64,000 nucleotides of DNA from contig DATLOC010000043.1 of the NCBI GenBank assembly GCA_035536455.1, positions 29,357 through 93,356 of the forward strand. The letters are read 5' to 3'. A program made the translations under genes and the position numbers. Positions 23,693-32,927 of the stretch are shown here, piece by piece; the stretch's first letter is position 1, and each line of letters begins with the position of its first letter. Source of the DNA: DASUNQ01 sp035536455. Its GTDB lineage: Bacteria; Acidobacteriota; Thermoanaerobaculia; Multivoradales; UBA5704. The notes beneath the pieces are model-generated. The model worked only from the letters and a program-made list of their open reading frames with translations. It searched no databases and was not told where the DNA came from.

Positions 23693-26122
23693 CTACTCGG
23701 CGCGCAGGGCCACGATCGGGTCGACCTGCGTCGCCCGCCGCGCCGGCAGCCAGCTCGCCACGAGCGCCACCAGCGCCAGCAGCACCGGCACCGCCGCGAA
23801 GGTCAGCGGGTCGGTCGTCCGCACGCCGTAGAGGAAGCTGGCCAGGAGGCGCGTGGCGAGGTAGGCCGCCACCAGCCCCACCGCCGCTCCGACCAGCACC
23901 AGCCGCAGCCCCTGCCCGACGACCAGCCGCTGCACCTGCTCGCGGCGGGCGCCGAGGGCCATGCGCAGCCCCATCTCGTGGCGGCGCTGGGTGACACCGT
24001 AGCTGATGACGCCGTAGACGCCGACCGAGGCGAGCACCAGGGCGAGGCCGGCAAAGATGGCGAGTAGCGTGGTGCGGAAGCGCTGCTCGGCGAGCGACTC
24101 GGCCACCACCTTGGTCAGCGGGCGGACGCTGAAGACCGGCAGGTCGGCGTCGGCGCGGCGCACCGCCTCGCGCACCGGGTCCGCGAGGCGCATCGGGTCG
24201 CCGTCGGTGCGCACCACCAGCACGGCGGCCGAGGACGGGGCCTGCGCCATCGGCAGGTAGGTCTCCGCCGCCGGCTCGGTGTCGAGCGTCGTGTGGCGCA
24301 CGTCGCCGACCACGCCGACCACCGTCCGCCATTCGACGTCGTCGTCGCCGGGGTCGTCGAAGGTGAAGCGCTTGCCGACGGCCTCCTCGCCGGGCCAGGT
24401 CTTCTCGGCCATCGTGCGGTTGATCACCGCCACCGGCAGGCCGCCGTCGCGGTCGCCGGCGTTCAGGCGCCGGCCGCGGACGAGGGGGATGGCGAGCGAT
24501 TCGAGGTAGCCGGGGGTGACGAAGCGGATGTGGCTCGTCTCCTCCTGGCCCGGCGGCGGCTCGGGACGCCCCTCGACGACGAAGCTCAGCACGTAGGCGC
24601 TGCCGCCGAGCGGCAGCGGGTAGCCGGCGCCGGCGCTCACCACGCTCGGGAGCCCGCGCACCTCCGCCAGCACCTCGTCGTAGAAGGCGGCGATGCGCGG
24701 ATCGCCGTCGTCGTCCGGGTAGCGCGCCTCGGGCAAGTTCAGCTCGAGGGTCAGGGTGCCGGCGGTCTCGAAGCCCGGGCTGACGGCCGAGAGGCCGACG
24801 AGGCTGCGCAAGAGGAGCCCTGCGGCGACCAGCAGCACTAGGGTGAGCGCCACCTCGACGATCACCAGAGCGCCGCGCGCCGAGCGCGCGCGCACGCCGG
24901 CGCTCGCCCCGCGGCCCCCTTCCTTGAGGGTGCCTTGGAGGTCGGGGCGCGCGGCGTGGAGGGCCGGCACGAGGCCGAAGACCAAGCCGGTGACGACCGC
25001 CAGCGCGAGGGTGAAGAGGAGGACGGGAGGCTCGAGGCCGATCTCGGCGGCGCGCGGAATGTTGTCGGCGTTCATGGCGACCAGGGCGCGGGTGCCCCAG
25101 AGGGCGACGAGGAGCCCGAGGCCGGCGCCGGCCAGGGCCAGCAGCACGCTCTCGGTCAGGAACTGGCGCACCAGGCGGCCGCGGCCGGCGCCGAGCGCGG
25201 TGCGCACCGCCACCTCGCGCTCGCGCGACGCCATCCGCGCCAGCAGCAGGTTGGCGACGTTGGCGCATGCGATCAGCAGCACCACCGCCACCGTCGCCAT
25301 CAGCACCAGCAGCGCCGGGCGGACGTCCTCGACGATCAGCTCGCGCAGCGGCACCGCGTTGACCGTCCAGCCGGTGTTGCTGTCCGGGTACTGCTTCTCG
25401 AGGCGGCTGGCGATGACCGTGAGCTCCGCCTGCGCCCGCGCGACCGGGACGCCGGGCTTGAGCCGCCCGACGACGCCGAGGAAGTGGCCGCCGCGCATCT
25501 GCGGCGTGATCTCCAGGGCGAGCGGCGTCCAGACCTCGACGCGGCTGGGGAACTGGAAGCCCTCGGGGGCGATGCCGACGACGGTGTGCGGCGTCCCCTC
25601 GAGCTCGATGGTGCGGCCGACGAGCTGGCGGTCGGCGCCGAAGCGGCGGCGCCAGAGCTCGTGCGAGAGGACGGCGACCGGCGGCGCACCGGGACGGTCG
25701 TCGGCGGCGCCGATGCCGCGGCCGAGCGCCGGCGGTACCTCGAGGGTCTCGAAGAATCCGGCCGAGATCTGGGTGCCCTCCAGCCGCTCGGGCTCGGCGC
25801 CGCCGCCGGTCAGGCTGGGGTTGGCGCGCGTCATGGCGGCCATGCCGGCGAAGGAGCGGCTCTGGGCGCGCCAATCGACGAAGTTGGGCGGCGAGGAGGT
25901 GAAGCGGTCGAAGCCGCGGGAGGGGTTGGCGTCGATGAGCATCACCAGCCGCTCGGGGCTGGGGTACGGCAGCGGCTCGAGGAGCACGCCGTAGACGACG
26001 CTGAAGATGGCGGTGTTGGCGCCGATCCCGAGTGCCAGCGCCAGGAGCGCGGCGGCGGTGTGGCCGGGGCTGCGGCGCAGGGAGCGGAGGGCGAAGCGGA
26101 TGTCCTGCCAGAGTCTTTCCAA
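23693..26122 (-). CDS. Orphan MacB/FtsX-type permease (ADOP family)
   Basis: An 809-residue permease beginning WQDIRFALRSLRRSPGHTAAALLALALGIGANTAIFSVV. This is the entry of the acidobacterial duplicated orphan permease family (TIGR03434 type). Two MacB-like halves each have one membrane helix, a large periplasmic part and three C-terminal helices of FtsX type. The ending LPARRATQVDPIVALRAE is diagnostic. No ABC ATPase gene is adjacent, as usual for the family. Substrates are unknown; relatives of MacB move peptides or lipoproteins, or transmit force. The gene is convergent with the pseudokinase, leaving one base between stops. Confidence 0.9.
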   Translation of the reverse strand: MERLWQDIRFALRSLRRSPGHTAAALLALALGIGANTAIFSVVYGVLLEPLPYPSPERLVMLIDANPSRGFDRFTSSPPNFVDWRAQSRSFAGMAAMTRANPSLTGGGAEPERLEGTQISAGFFETLEVPPALGRGIGAADDRPGAPPVAVLSHELWRRRFGADRQLVGRTIELEGTPHTVVGIAPEGFQFPSRVEVWTPLALEITPQMRGGHFLGVVGRLKPGVPVARAQAELTVIASRLEKQYPDSNTGWTVNAVPLRELIVEDVRPALLVLMATVAVVLLIACANVANLLLARMASREREVAVRTALGAGRGRLVRQFLTESVLLALAGAGLGLLVALWGTRALVAMNADNIPRAAEIGLEPPVLLFTLALAVVTGLVFGLVPALHAARPDLQGTLKEGGRGASAGVRARSARGALVIVEVALTLVLLVAAGLLLRSLVGLSAVSPGFETAGTLTLELNLPEARYPDDDGDPRIAAFYDEVLAEVRGLPSVVSAGAGYPLPLGGSAYVLSFVVEGRPEPPPGQEETSHIRFVTPGYLESLAIPLVRGRRLNAGDRDGGLPVAVINRTMAEKTWPGEEAVGKRFTFDDPGDDDVEWRTVVGVVGDVRHTTLDTEPAAETYLPMAQAPSSAAVLVVRTDGDPMRLADPVREAVRRADADLPVFSVRPLTKVVAESLAEQRFRTTLLAIFAGLALVLASVGVYGVISYGVTQRRHEMGLRMALGARREQVQRLVVGQGLRLVLVGAAVGLVAAYLATRLLASFLYGVRTTDPLTFAAVPVLLALVALVASWLPARRATQVDPIVALRAE

Positions 26123-26197
26123 GGGGAGGCCTCCCGGGCGTTCTTACCTCTACGCAGGCGCGGGGCCAGGGTTTTTCCTCGCGTAGTATCCGCCGCG

Positions 26198-26776
26198 ATG
26201 GACCTCAGCCCCGAGCAGCAGCGCGCTCTCGATTACCTCCGCCGCAAGGGGACGGAGGCGCCGGTCGAGCGGCTGCGCGAGCACGTGGCGGGGACGTTCG
26301 CCGAGCTGGAGGCGCTGCTCGACGGCGTGCCGCGGGCGCTGCGAACGAGCCGCCCGGGACCGGGGCGCTGGTCGGTGCAGGAGGTCGTCGATCACCTCGT
26401 CGAGAGCCACCGGCCGGCGCTGGCGCAGCTCCGGTCGCTGGTCGCCGGCGAGCGCCCGGCGGGCGGGCCGGTGCCGGCGAGCCTGCAGTCGGCGGCGCCG
26501 CACGCGATCCCGTGGGACGACCTGGTCGCCGAGCTGCGCGCGATCGACCGCGGCTTCCGTGAGGTCCTCGCCAGCGCCGGCGATGCCTCGCTGGAGGTCA
26601 CCGGCCCGATCGTCATGGTGGTCAAGGTGGCGGACGAGGCCGGCGCCGTCGCGCCGGTGTCGTCCGAGCACGAGCTGGACTGGAAGGCCTTCGCCCAGGT
26701 CTTCCGCGTCCACACCGTCCAGCACCGCGACCAGATCCGCGCGACGCTCTCCGCCTTGGGGCAGAGCACTGCATGA
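26198..26776 (+). CDS. DinB-family protein
   Basis: A 192-residue cytoplasmic protein from ATG 26198. It has a four-helix DinB layout with WSVQEVVDHLVESH in the second helix and VFRVHTVQHRDQIRATL at the C-terminus; the histidines are the likely metal ligands. The family includes thiol transferases, but the substrate is unknown. It is translationally coupled to the following lipoprotein gene (ATGA, 26773-26776). It is not closely similar to the secreted DinB protein at 21 kb. Confidence 0.75.
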   Translation: MDLSPEQQRALDYLRRKGTEAPVERLREHVAGTFAELEALLDGVPRALRTSRPGPGRWSVQEVVDHLVESHRPALAQLRSLVAGERPAGGPVPASLQSAAPHAIPWDDLVAELRAIDRGFREVLASAGDASLEVTGPIVMVVKVADEAGAVAPVSSEHELDWKAFAQVFRVHTVQHRDQIRATLSALGQSTA

Positions 26777-27207
26777 CGCGTCTCCTCCTCTGCCTCGCCG
26801 TCCTCTGCCTGACCGCTTGCCGGCCGGCACCGCCGGCGCCGCGGCCGCCTTCGCCGGAGCCTTCCGAGAACCCGCGCTGGGAAGCCGTCTGGGAGGATGC
26901 CCGCCGCCGCGGGGTCGATTTCCGCGGCCTTGGTCAGGAGCCGGGGTGGTACGTGGAGGTCAAGGAGGGCGAAGAGGTCCTGCTCGTCGCCGACTACGGC
27001 GAGCGGCGGGTGGTCACGCCGGCGCCCAGCAAGACCGTGCAGGGCACGCGCACGACCTACCGCTCCCGTACCGCCGAGCACACGCTGTCGATCCTGGTCG
27101 AGGCCACCCCCTGCAGCGACGCGATGAGCGGCATCCCCTTCGAGGCGACGGTCACGGTCACTCTGGACGACCAGGAGTACCGCGGCTGCGGTAGGGCCCT
27201 GCCCTAG
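26773..27207 (+). CDS. Small lipoprotein with a COG3650-like domain
   Basis: A 144-residue protein with a lipoprotein signal peptide (lipobox LTAC at residue 16), a Pro-rich linker and one compact beta domain. The pattern GLGQEPGWYVEVKEG, TPCSDAMSGIPFEATVTV and YRGCGRALP matches the NEPGW, C-x-D-x-MSG and GCG signature of the COG3650 lipoprotein family. Two cysteines (TPCSD, RGCG) probably form a disulphide. The role is unknown; relatives are envelope proteins found beside META/HslJ-type domains. Its start overlaps the DinB stop by four bases. Confidence 0.6.
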   Translation: MTRLLLCLAVLCLTACRPAPPAPRPPSPEPSENPRWEAVWEDARRRGVDFRGLGQEPGWYVEVKEGEEVLLVADYGERRVVTPAPSKTVQGTRTTYRSRTAEHTLSILVEATPCSDAMSGIPFEATVTVTLDDQEYRGCGRALP

Positions 27208-27215
27208 GAGAACTC

Positions 27216-28037
<822 letters not shown>

Positions 28038-28041
28038 TCCC

Positions 28042-28057
28042 GGCCGGCGCGCCGGCC
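28042..28057. terminator. Perfect 16-base palindrome between convergent genes
   Basis: GGCCGGCGCGCCGGCC is a perfect palindrome placed between the SDR stop (28037) and the convergent small membrane gene (stop 28062). It probably acts as a hairpin terminator or blocker in both directions, although there is no T-tract. Confidence 0.4.
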
Positions 28058-28061
28058 GCCC

Positions 28062-28244
28062 TTACCTCACGGCCGCGCCGCGGCCGACCACGAACCCCGC
28101 GATGCCGAGCACGATCGCGATCACGCCCAGGACCCGGGTGAGCGTGAGACCGCAGGCGATGCAGACGATGCCGTCGGGCGTGAACATCAGAGCGCCGACG
28201 ATGATGAGGAAAGCGAACGCCAGGACGCGGACGAGATTCGGCAT
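28062..28244 (-). CDS. Small two-span membrane protein
   Basis: A 60-residue protein with two hydrophobic spans (VRVLAFAFLIIVGALMF, and VLGVIAIVLGIAGFVVG) joined by a short loop with two cysteines (GIVCIACGL). GAGGAGG lies about ten bases before the ATG. It resembles generic small DUF-type inner-membrane proteins. The function is unknown. The Cys pair may bind metal or form a disulphide. Confidence 0.6.
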   Translation of the reverse strand: MPNLVRVLAFAFLIIVGALMFTPDGIVCIACGLTLTRVLGVIAIVLGIAGFVVGRGAAVR

Positions 28245-28339
28245 CTCCTTGCCTCCTCGAGCAGCCGCTGGTGGACGGCAACCCCGCAGTGGGCGGCGAG
28301 ACCAGTGAGGGGAACGCTGTCGGGTGAGCCGCGCGGATC

Positions 28340-29656
28340 CTAGGTCAGCGTGCGGGAGGCGTCAACCGGCGGCGCCGCCAGGATCGTCTTGAGCATCGCG
28401 ATGTTGTCGCGGTGGCCGGTCAGCTTGGCGGTGACCTTGCCGCGGATCGGGTAGCCCAGGAGAAAGAAGTCGCCGAGGATATCGAGGATCTTGTGGCGCG
28501 CGAACTCGTCGGGGAAGCGGAGCTCGGTGTTGACGATCTCGTCTTCGCCGACCAGGATGAAGTTGTCGAGCCGCCCGCCGGAGCCCAGCCCCAGCTCGTT
28601 CATCATCTTGAGGTCCTTCAGAAAGCCGAAGGTGCGGGCCGGCGCAATCTCTTCTTGATAGCGGGCGAAGTCGGTGAGCGTGAAGTCGTAGCGCTGCTCC
28701 CCGACCGGCGGCGGGTAGCGCAGCTCGTAGGAGACCGCGAAGCCGTCGTAGGGCTCGAGCGCCAGGCTCTTGCCGCCCGCGCCGGCCACCTCGTAGCGCC
28801 GGTCGATCACGATCTCCTGCCGCGGCGCATCCTGGTCGACGACGCCGACCTCGTCGAGCACGCGGCAGAACTCCAGCGCCGAGCCGTCGAGGACCGGCAG
28901 CTCGCCGTGCACCTTGACCAGCAGGTTCCCCACCCCGGCGGCGTGGAGGGCGGAGAGGAAGTGCTCCACCGTGCGCACGCTCTCGCCGTCGGTGGAGAGC
29001 GTCGTGGCGTAGTCGGTGTCGGCGACGGCGCTGACGTGCGCCGGGATCTCCGCCCCGGCCGGCAGGGTCACGAAGTGGACGCCGGTGTCGGGCGGCAGCG
29101 GCTGGATGACCATGCCGGTGCGCCCGCCGGAGTGGAGGCCCAGGCCGTAGATCACCGTGCTGTGGCGGATCGTGCGCTGCGGCCGGTCGCTGGTGCGCAG
29201 CAGCGGCACCGGCGGCGGCGGCTCGAGCTGCCGCTCCTCGGCGCGCGACGGCCCGGCCGGCGCCGGCAGCGCCGCCTCGCCGCCCAGGCTGCGCTTCATC
29301 GCCAGTGCGCCGGCCACGGCGTCCACGGCGCGCCGGTACGACAGCGGCTTCTCGAGGTAGTCGAAGGCCCCCATCTTGATCGCCTTGACCGCGGTCGCCG
29401 TGGTGCCGTGCCCCGACATCATGACGACCGCCGCCGCCGGGTCGGACTCGCGCAGCGCCTTCAGGGTCTCGAGCCCGTCGCGGTCGGCCAGCCAGACGTC
29501 GAGGAAGACCACGTCCGGCCGCGCCTCGGCGTAGAGCCGGAGCGCGTCGGCGCCGCTGCGCGTGGCGAGGGTGCGGTACCCCTCGTCGGCGAGGATCCCC
29601 GACAGTGTGGTCAGGATCCCCGGCTCGTCGTCGACGATCAGCACGAGGTCGCTCAT
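28340..29656 (-). CDS. lpxC: Response-regulator receiver domain fused to LpxC (UDP-3-O-acyl-GlcNAc deacetylase)
   Basis: A 438-residue protein in two parts. Residues 1-120 are a complete receiver domain (Asp9/Asp10, phospho-acceptor Asp53 in VVFLDVWL, Ser81 and Lys103 in YLEKPL), of the NtrC/NtrX type. After a Pro-rich linker, residues 160-425 are LpxC, which removes the acetyl group from UDP-3-O-acyl-GlcNAc, the committed step of lipid A synthesis. The zinc and catalytic set is present: Glu231-His232 (TVEHF), PARTFGF (339-345), His388 and Asp392 (RHKILD), and His415 (GHRDN). Normal LpxC is about 305 residues. The fusion predicts phosphorylation-controlled lipid A synthesis. No histidine kinase is adjacent. 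Confidence 0.92.
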   Translation of the reverse strand: MSDLVLIVDDEPGILTTLSGILADEGYRTLATRSGADALRLYAEARPDVVFLDVWLADRDGLETLKALRESDPAAAVVMMSGHGTTATAVKAIKMGAFDYLEKPLSYRRAVDAVAGALAMKRSLGGEAALPAPAGPSRAEERQLEPPPPVPLLRTSDRPQRTIRHSTVIYGLGLHSGGRTGMVIQPLPPDTGVHFVTLPAGAEIPAHVSAVADTDYATTLSTDGESVRTVEHFLSALHAAGVGNLLVKVHGELPVLDGSALEFCRVLDEVGVVDQDAPRQEIVIDRRYEVAGAGGKSLALEPYDGFAVSYELRYPPPVGEQRYDFTLTDFARYQEEIAPARTFGFLKDLKMMNELGLGSGGRLDNFILVGEDEIVNTELRFPDEFARHKILDILGDFFLLGYPIRGKVTAKLTGHRDNIAMLKTILAAPPVDASRTLT

Positions 29657-29688
29657 GACGGGTGTACGGGAGGCGGCCGCCGGAGAGT

Positions 29689-31140
29689 CTATCGCCCGGC
29701 GGGCGGCGGATCGGCCGGCGGCTGGCCGAGGCGCGGCTCCATCTCGGCCGCGGCGTAGGCCACGACCGCCCAGGCGGCGACGTTCTGGTCGAGGTCGCGC
29801 GCCGAGACGTGAGCCAGCGTGTCGTTCGGCGAGTGGTGGACGTCGAAGTAGAAGGTGCCGTCCTGGGCGAGGGAGACGATCGGCACGCGCGCCGGACGGA
29901 TGGGGATGAGGTCGGCGCCGCCGCTCGCCGTGTTGTTGCCGCGGCCGACGCCGAGCGGTTCCAGGAGGGCGGCGATCTCGTCCATCGCCGCCAGCGACTC
30001 GGCGGCGACGCGCGAGGAGAGCTCGTAGACGCGCCCCGAGCCGAAGTCGGACTCGCCGGCCAGGACGTGCCGCGGCAGCTCCGCCGCGTGCGCCGCGGCG
30101 TAGGCGTTGGCGCCCGAGAGCCCGAACTCCTCGTTGGCGTAGAGGACGACCCGCACGGTGCGCCGCGGCGGGCGCGGCAGCTGGGCGACGCGGCGCGCCG
30201 CCTCGACGACGATGCCGCAGCCGGCGGCGTCGTCCTCGGCGCCGGTGCCGAGGTCCCAGGAGTCGAGGTGGCAGGCGAGGAGGACGACCTCCTCCGGCCG
30301 CTCCCGCCCGACGACCTCGCCGATCACGTTGGCGGAGGGCTCGGGCGGCAGCTCGCGGCTGCGCAGGACCAGGCGGAAGCGCACCGGCTTACCGCTCGCC
30401 AGCGCCGCCTGGAGGAGGTCGGCGTCGGGGTTGGAGAGCGCGGCGGCGGGGATGCGCGGCACCCCGTCCTCGTAGCGCGTGGTGCCGGTGTGCGGCAGGC
30501 GGTCGTCGGAGGTGCCGACCGAGCGGATGAGCAGCGCCACGGCGCCGAGGTTGGCGGCGCGCGACGGCCCGGCGCCGCGGATCCCGACGGTGCGGCCGTA
30601 GCCGGCGCCGTCGCGCCGGCGCGCCATGCGCGGCGACAGGAAGACGATCTTGCCGCGCGCCCGCTCGCCCAGGGCGTCGAGCGCGTCGAGCGAGACGGCC
30701 TCGACGACCTCGGCCTCGATCCCCGTCTCCGGCGTCGCGACGCTGCCGCCGAGAGCGGCGAGCACCACGGGCTGCGGAAAGGGGGAAAGGATGCTCCCTT
30801 CGATCGTGCCGCGCTCCCAGTGCGGCACCGTGACCGGCTCGGCGCGGACGTTGGAGAAGCCCAGGCCGCGCAAGGTGCGCAGCCCCCACTGGACGGCGGC
30901 CTTGTCCCCCGGCGAGCCAGCGAGGCGCGGCCCGACCTCGGTGGTCAGCGAGCGGACGATCTCGTAGGCGCCGGTCCCCTGCAGCGCGCCGTCGCGCAGG
31001 GCGGCGGCGGTGGCATGGACCTCGGGCGAGAGGGAGACGGGAGCGGCCGGGGCGGTGTCCGGGGCAGTTGGGGCCTGGGCGGCCAGCAGGCCGGCGACCG
31101 CCAGGGCGAGCCCCGCGAGGAGGCCGGCGACGAGCCTCAC
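29689..31140 (-). CDS. Secreted M28-family zinc peptidase with PA insert
   Basis: A 483-residue protein from GTG 31140, the first start that gives a signal peptide (VRLVAGLLAGLALAVAGLLA). A PA-like insert (KIVFLSP, VGIRGAGPSRAANLGAVALL) precedes the M28 catalytic core. The two-zinc ligand set is visible: HLDSWD, the DD in GAEDDAAG, NEEFG, ESDFGSG and the final HHSPND. Such enzymes are aminopeptidases or carboxypeptidases of Q-peptidase type acting in the periplasm. Its start follows the desaturase stop by eight bases, but a ribosome site is weak, so the start is uncertain. Confidence 0.82.
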   Translation of the reverse strand: MRLVAGLLAGLALAVAGLLAAQAPTAPDTAPAAPVSLSPEVHATAAALRDGALQGTGAYEIVRSLTTEVGPRLAGSPGDKAAVQWGLRTLRGLGFSNVRAEPVTVPHWERGTIEGSILSPFPQPVVLAALGGSVATPETGIEAEVVEAVSLDALDALGERARGKIVFLSPRMARRRDGAGYGRTVGIRGAGPSRAANLGAVALLIRSVGTSDDRLPHTGTTRYEDGVPRIPAAALSNPDADLLQAALASGKPVRFRLVLRSRELPPEPSANVIGEVVGRERPEEVVLLACHLDSWDLGTGAEDDAAGCGIVVEAARRVAQLPRPPRRTVRVVLYANEEFGLSGANAYAAAHAAELPRHVLAGESDFGSGRVYELSSRVAAESLAAMDEIAALLEPLGVGRGNNTASGGADLIPIRPARVPIVSLAQDGTFYFDVHHSPNDTLAHVSARDLDQNVAAWAVVAYAAAEMEPRLGQPPADPPPAGR

Positions 31141-31148
31141 GGGCCGAA

Positions 31149-32276
31149 TTACGCGGGGAGCGCCTCGGCGGAGCGGAGCTGCTCGAGGACCAGCCGCCAC
31201 TCCTGGAGGGCCTGCTCGACCGCGCGATGGCAGGCGACGACGCCTTCGTCCACCTCCGCCGCGAGCGCGCCGCGGGCGCGGCGCTGCAGCGTCAGCAGCT
31301 CCTGGAGGCGCGCCTGCACGGCGGCGTGGGCATCGTGCAGCCGCCCCTCTTGCGCGTGCCGCAGCTCGCCGACGCGCTGCGCCAGCCGCTCGCGCGCGTG
31401 ATCGAACTGCACGCTGACGCGGGCCCGCAGCAGCAGGGCGTCCGGGGCGCGGCGCAGCTCGCGCGCCAGGCCCAGCTTCGAGAGCGCGAAGATCACCCAC
31501 TTCGCCGGGTCGAAGTGCCAGGGCTTGACGCCGTTGCGGTAGTCGAAGGGGAAGCTGTGATGGAAGTTGTGGTAGCCCTCGCCCAGCGCCAGGACCGCCA
31601 TCACCGCGCTGTCGCGGGCGCTGTGCTCGCGGCTGTAGGGCTGGCGGCCGACCATGTGGCAGAGGCTGTTGATGAAGAAGGTGGCGTGGTGGCTGGCCAC
31701 GATCCGCGCCACGCCGCCGATCAGCAGGCAACCTAGGACCCGTCCCGTCGCCAGCCCCACCACCAGGGGGATGCCGAAGGACAGGCCGAAGCCGATCACG
31801 CGGTTCCAGCGGTCCTGCCAGAGGACCAGCGGGTCGTCCTGGAGGTCGCGCACGACGTTGAGGCTCGGCGGCTCGTGGTGGAAGAAGACCCATCCCATGT
31901 GCGCCCACCAGAACCCCTTCTGGATGTTGTAGGGGTCGCGGTCGTGGTCGGTGTGCGAATGGTGGACGCGGTGGTCGGCCGACCAGCGCAGGGCCGAGTT
32001 CTCGAGCGCCGCGGCGCCGAAGATCAGGAAAAAGAGGCGCACCGGCCAGGCGGCGCGGTAGGTGCGGTGGCTGAAGAGGCGGTGGTAGCCGGCGGTCACC
32101 GAGACGCCGATGACCAGCCAGAGGACGGCGAAGGTGATGGTCTCCGGCCAGCCGAGCCCGACCTTGACGATGTACCAGGGCACGCCGACCAGGGTGACGG
32201 CCAGGGTGCCGAGGAGGAAGAGCGTGTTGACGAGGTCGAGGCGGTTTTCGATGCTTTGGTCCACTGTTTGGTCCAC
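31149..32276 (-). CDS. Acyl-CoA/acyl-lipid delta-9-type fatty acid desaturase with a C-terminal coiled coil
   Basis: About 375 residues from GTG 32276 (another in-frame GTG is at 32264). Membrane spans alternate with the three histidine boxes of the diiron desaturases: HRLFSH, HRVHHSH and EGYHNFHHSFP. The enzyme introduces a double bond into saturated acyl chains at the inner membrane and adjusts fluidity. After the catalytic domain ends (KLGLARELRR) an extra helical tail of about 110 residues rich in Arg, Glu, Gln and Leu follows, predicted to be a coiled coil (RLAQRVGELRHAQEGRL, LQELLTLQRRARGAL). The tail is longer than in minimal homologues. The start is uncertain because no strong ribosome site is present. 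Confidence 0.85.
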   Translation of the reverse strand: MDQTVDQSIENRLDLVNTLFLLGTLAVTLVGVPWYIVKVGLGWPETITFAVLWLVIGVSVTAGYHRLFSHRTYRAAWPVRLFFLIFGAAALENSALRWSADHRVHHSHTDHDRDPYNIQKGFWWAHMGWVFFHHEPPSLNVVRDLQDDPLVLWQDRWNRVIGFGLSFGIPLVVGLATGRVLGCLLIGGVARIVASHHATFFINSLCHMVGRQPYSREHSARDSAVMAVLALGEGYHNFHHSFPFDYRNGVKPWHFDPAKWVIFALSKLGLARELRRAPDALLLRARVSVQFDHARERLAQRVGELRHAQEGRLHDAHAAVQARLQELLTLQRRARGALAAEVDEGVVACHRAVEQALQEWRLVLEQLRSAEALPA

Positions 32277-32288
32277 TAGGAGGTGCCC

Positions 32289-32326
32289 CCGGATTGTTCT
32301 TGCTTGCAAGGCGGACGCCGGATTGT
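32289..32326. promoter_or_regulatory. Direct repeat upstream of the desaturase gene
   Basis: CCGGATTGT occurs at 32289-32297 and again at 32318-32326, 29 bases apart. The distal copy contains, on the minus strand, a TACAAT that could be a -10 box for the desaturase. This is a candidate operator or promoter with no supporting regulator gene nearby. Confidence 0.3.
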
Positions 32327-32412
32327 AGCGGAAATGCTTCCCCGCCGCCCCGCGTTGAGAGAGACTGAGCTTCCGTAGCCCTGAACCGGGACCCCAGAGG
32401 AGAGATTCCCCC

Positions 32413-32826
32413 ATGAGAACCCCGCACCGTTTCCGCCCCTTCGCCGCCGCCTTCTGCCTGGCGGCGCTCGCCGCCGCCGGCGCCGCCATGGCCGGCGAGG
32501 CCAAACCCGGCAAGACCGACAAGGAGGCCGCGCCGGCCCTCCATCGCGTCGAGACCAAGAAGGTCTGCATGGTCAACGACCAGGTCTTCGAGCGCGACCA
32601 GATCCCGGTCGCGGTCGACGGCAAGACCTATTACGGCTGCTGCGCCATGTGCAAGGAGCGCCTGTCCAAGGACGCCGAGGCGCGCACCGGCGTCGATCCG
32701 CTGACCCAGAAGAAGGTGGACAAGGCGACCGCCGTCATCGGCGCCCGCGAAGACGGCAGCGTCCTCTACTTCGAGAGCGAGAAGACCTTCGCCGAGTACC
32801 TGAAAAAGCTCGAGAAGGGGGGCTGA
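32413..32826 (+). CDS. Exported TRASH/YHS-like metal-binding protein
   Basis: A 137-residue protein with a signal peptide (to about residue 27, ending AAMAG). A compact metal-binding motif follows: VCMVNDQVFERDQIPVAV, then YYGCCAMCKERL. The cysteine spacing (one Cys, then GCCAMC) is of the TRASH/YHS type that binds copper or other soft metals. A Lys-rich helical C-terminus follows. AGAGGAGA lies upstream of the ATG. A periplasmic metal sensor or chaperone role is inferred. Confidence 0.7.
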   Translation: MRTPHRFRPFAAAFCLAALAAAGAAMAGEAKPGKTDKEAAPALHRVETKKVCMVNDQVFERDQIPVAVDGKTYYGCCAMCKERLSKDAEARTGVDPLTQKKVDKATAVIGAREDGSVLYFESEKTFAEYLKKLEKGG

Positions 32827-32829
32827 GCC

Positions 32830-32845
32830 GGGGCCTTCTGGCCCC
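32830..32845 (+). terminator. Hairpin after the TRASH-type gene
   Basis: GGGGCC, a TTCT loop and GGCCCC form a six-base stem just after the stop codon, followed by CGTCTTGC. It may terminate or partly attenuate transcription before the next exported-protein gene. Confidence 0.4.
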
Positions 32846-32927
32846 CGTCTTGCAACCTGCATCTCCTGGCGCGAGGGGGAAGTCTCCACCTCGTCAACAA
32901 CGCACTCACAGCCAAGGAGATGCAGCC

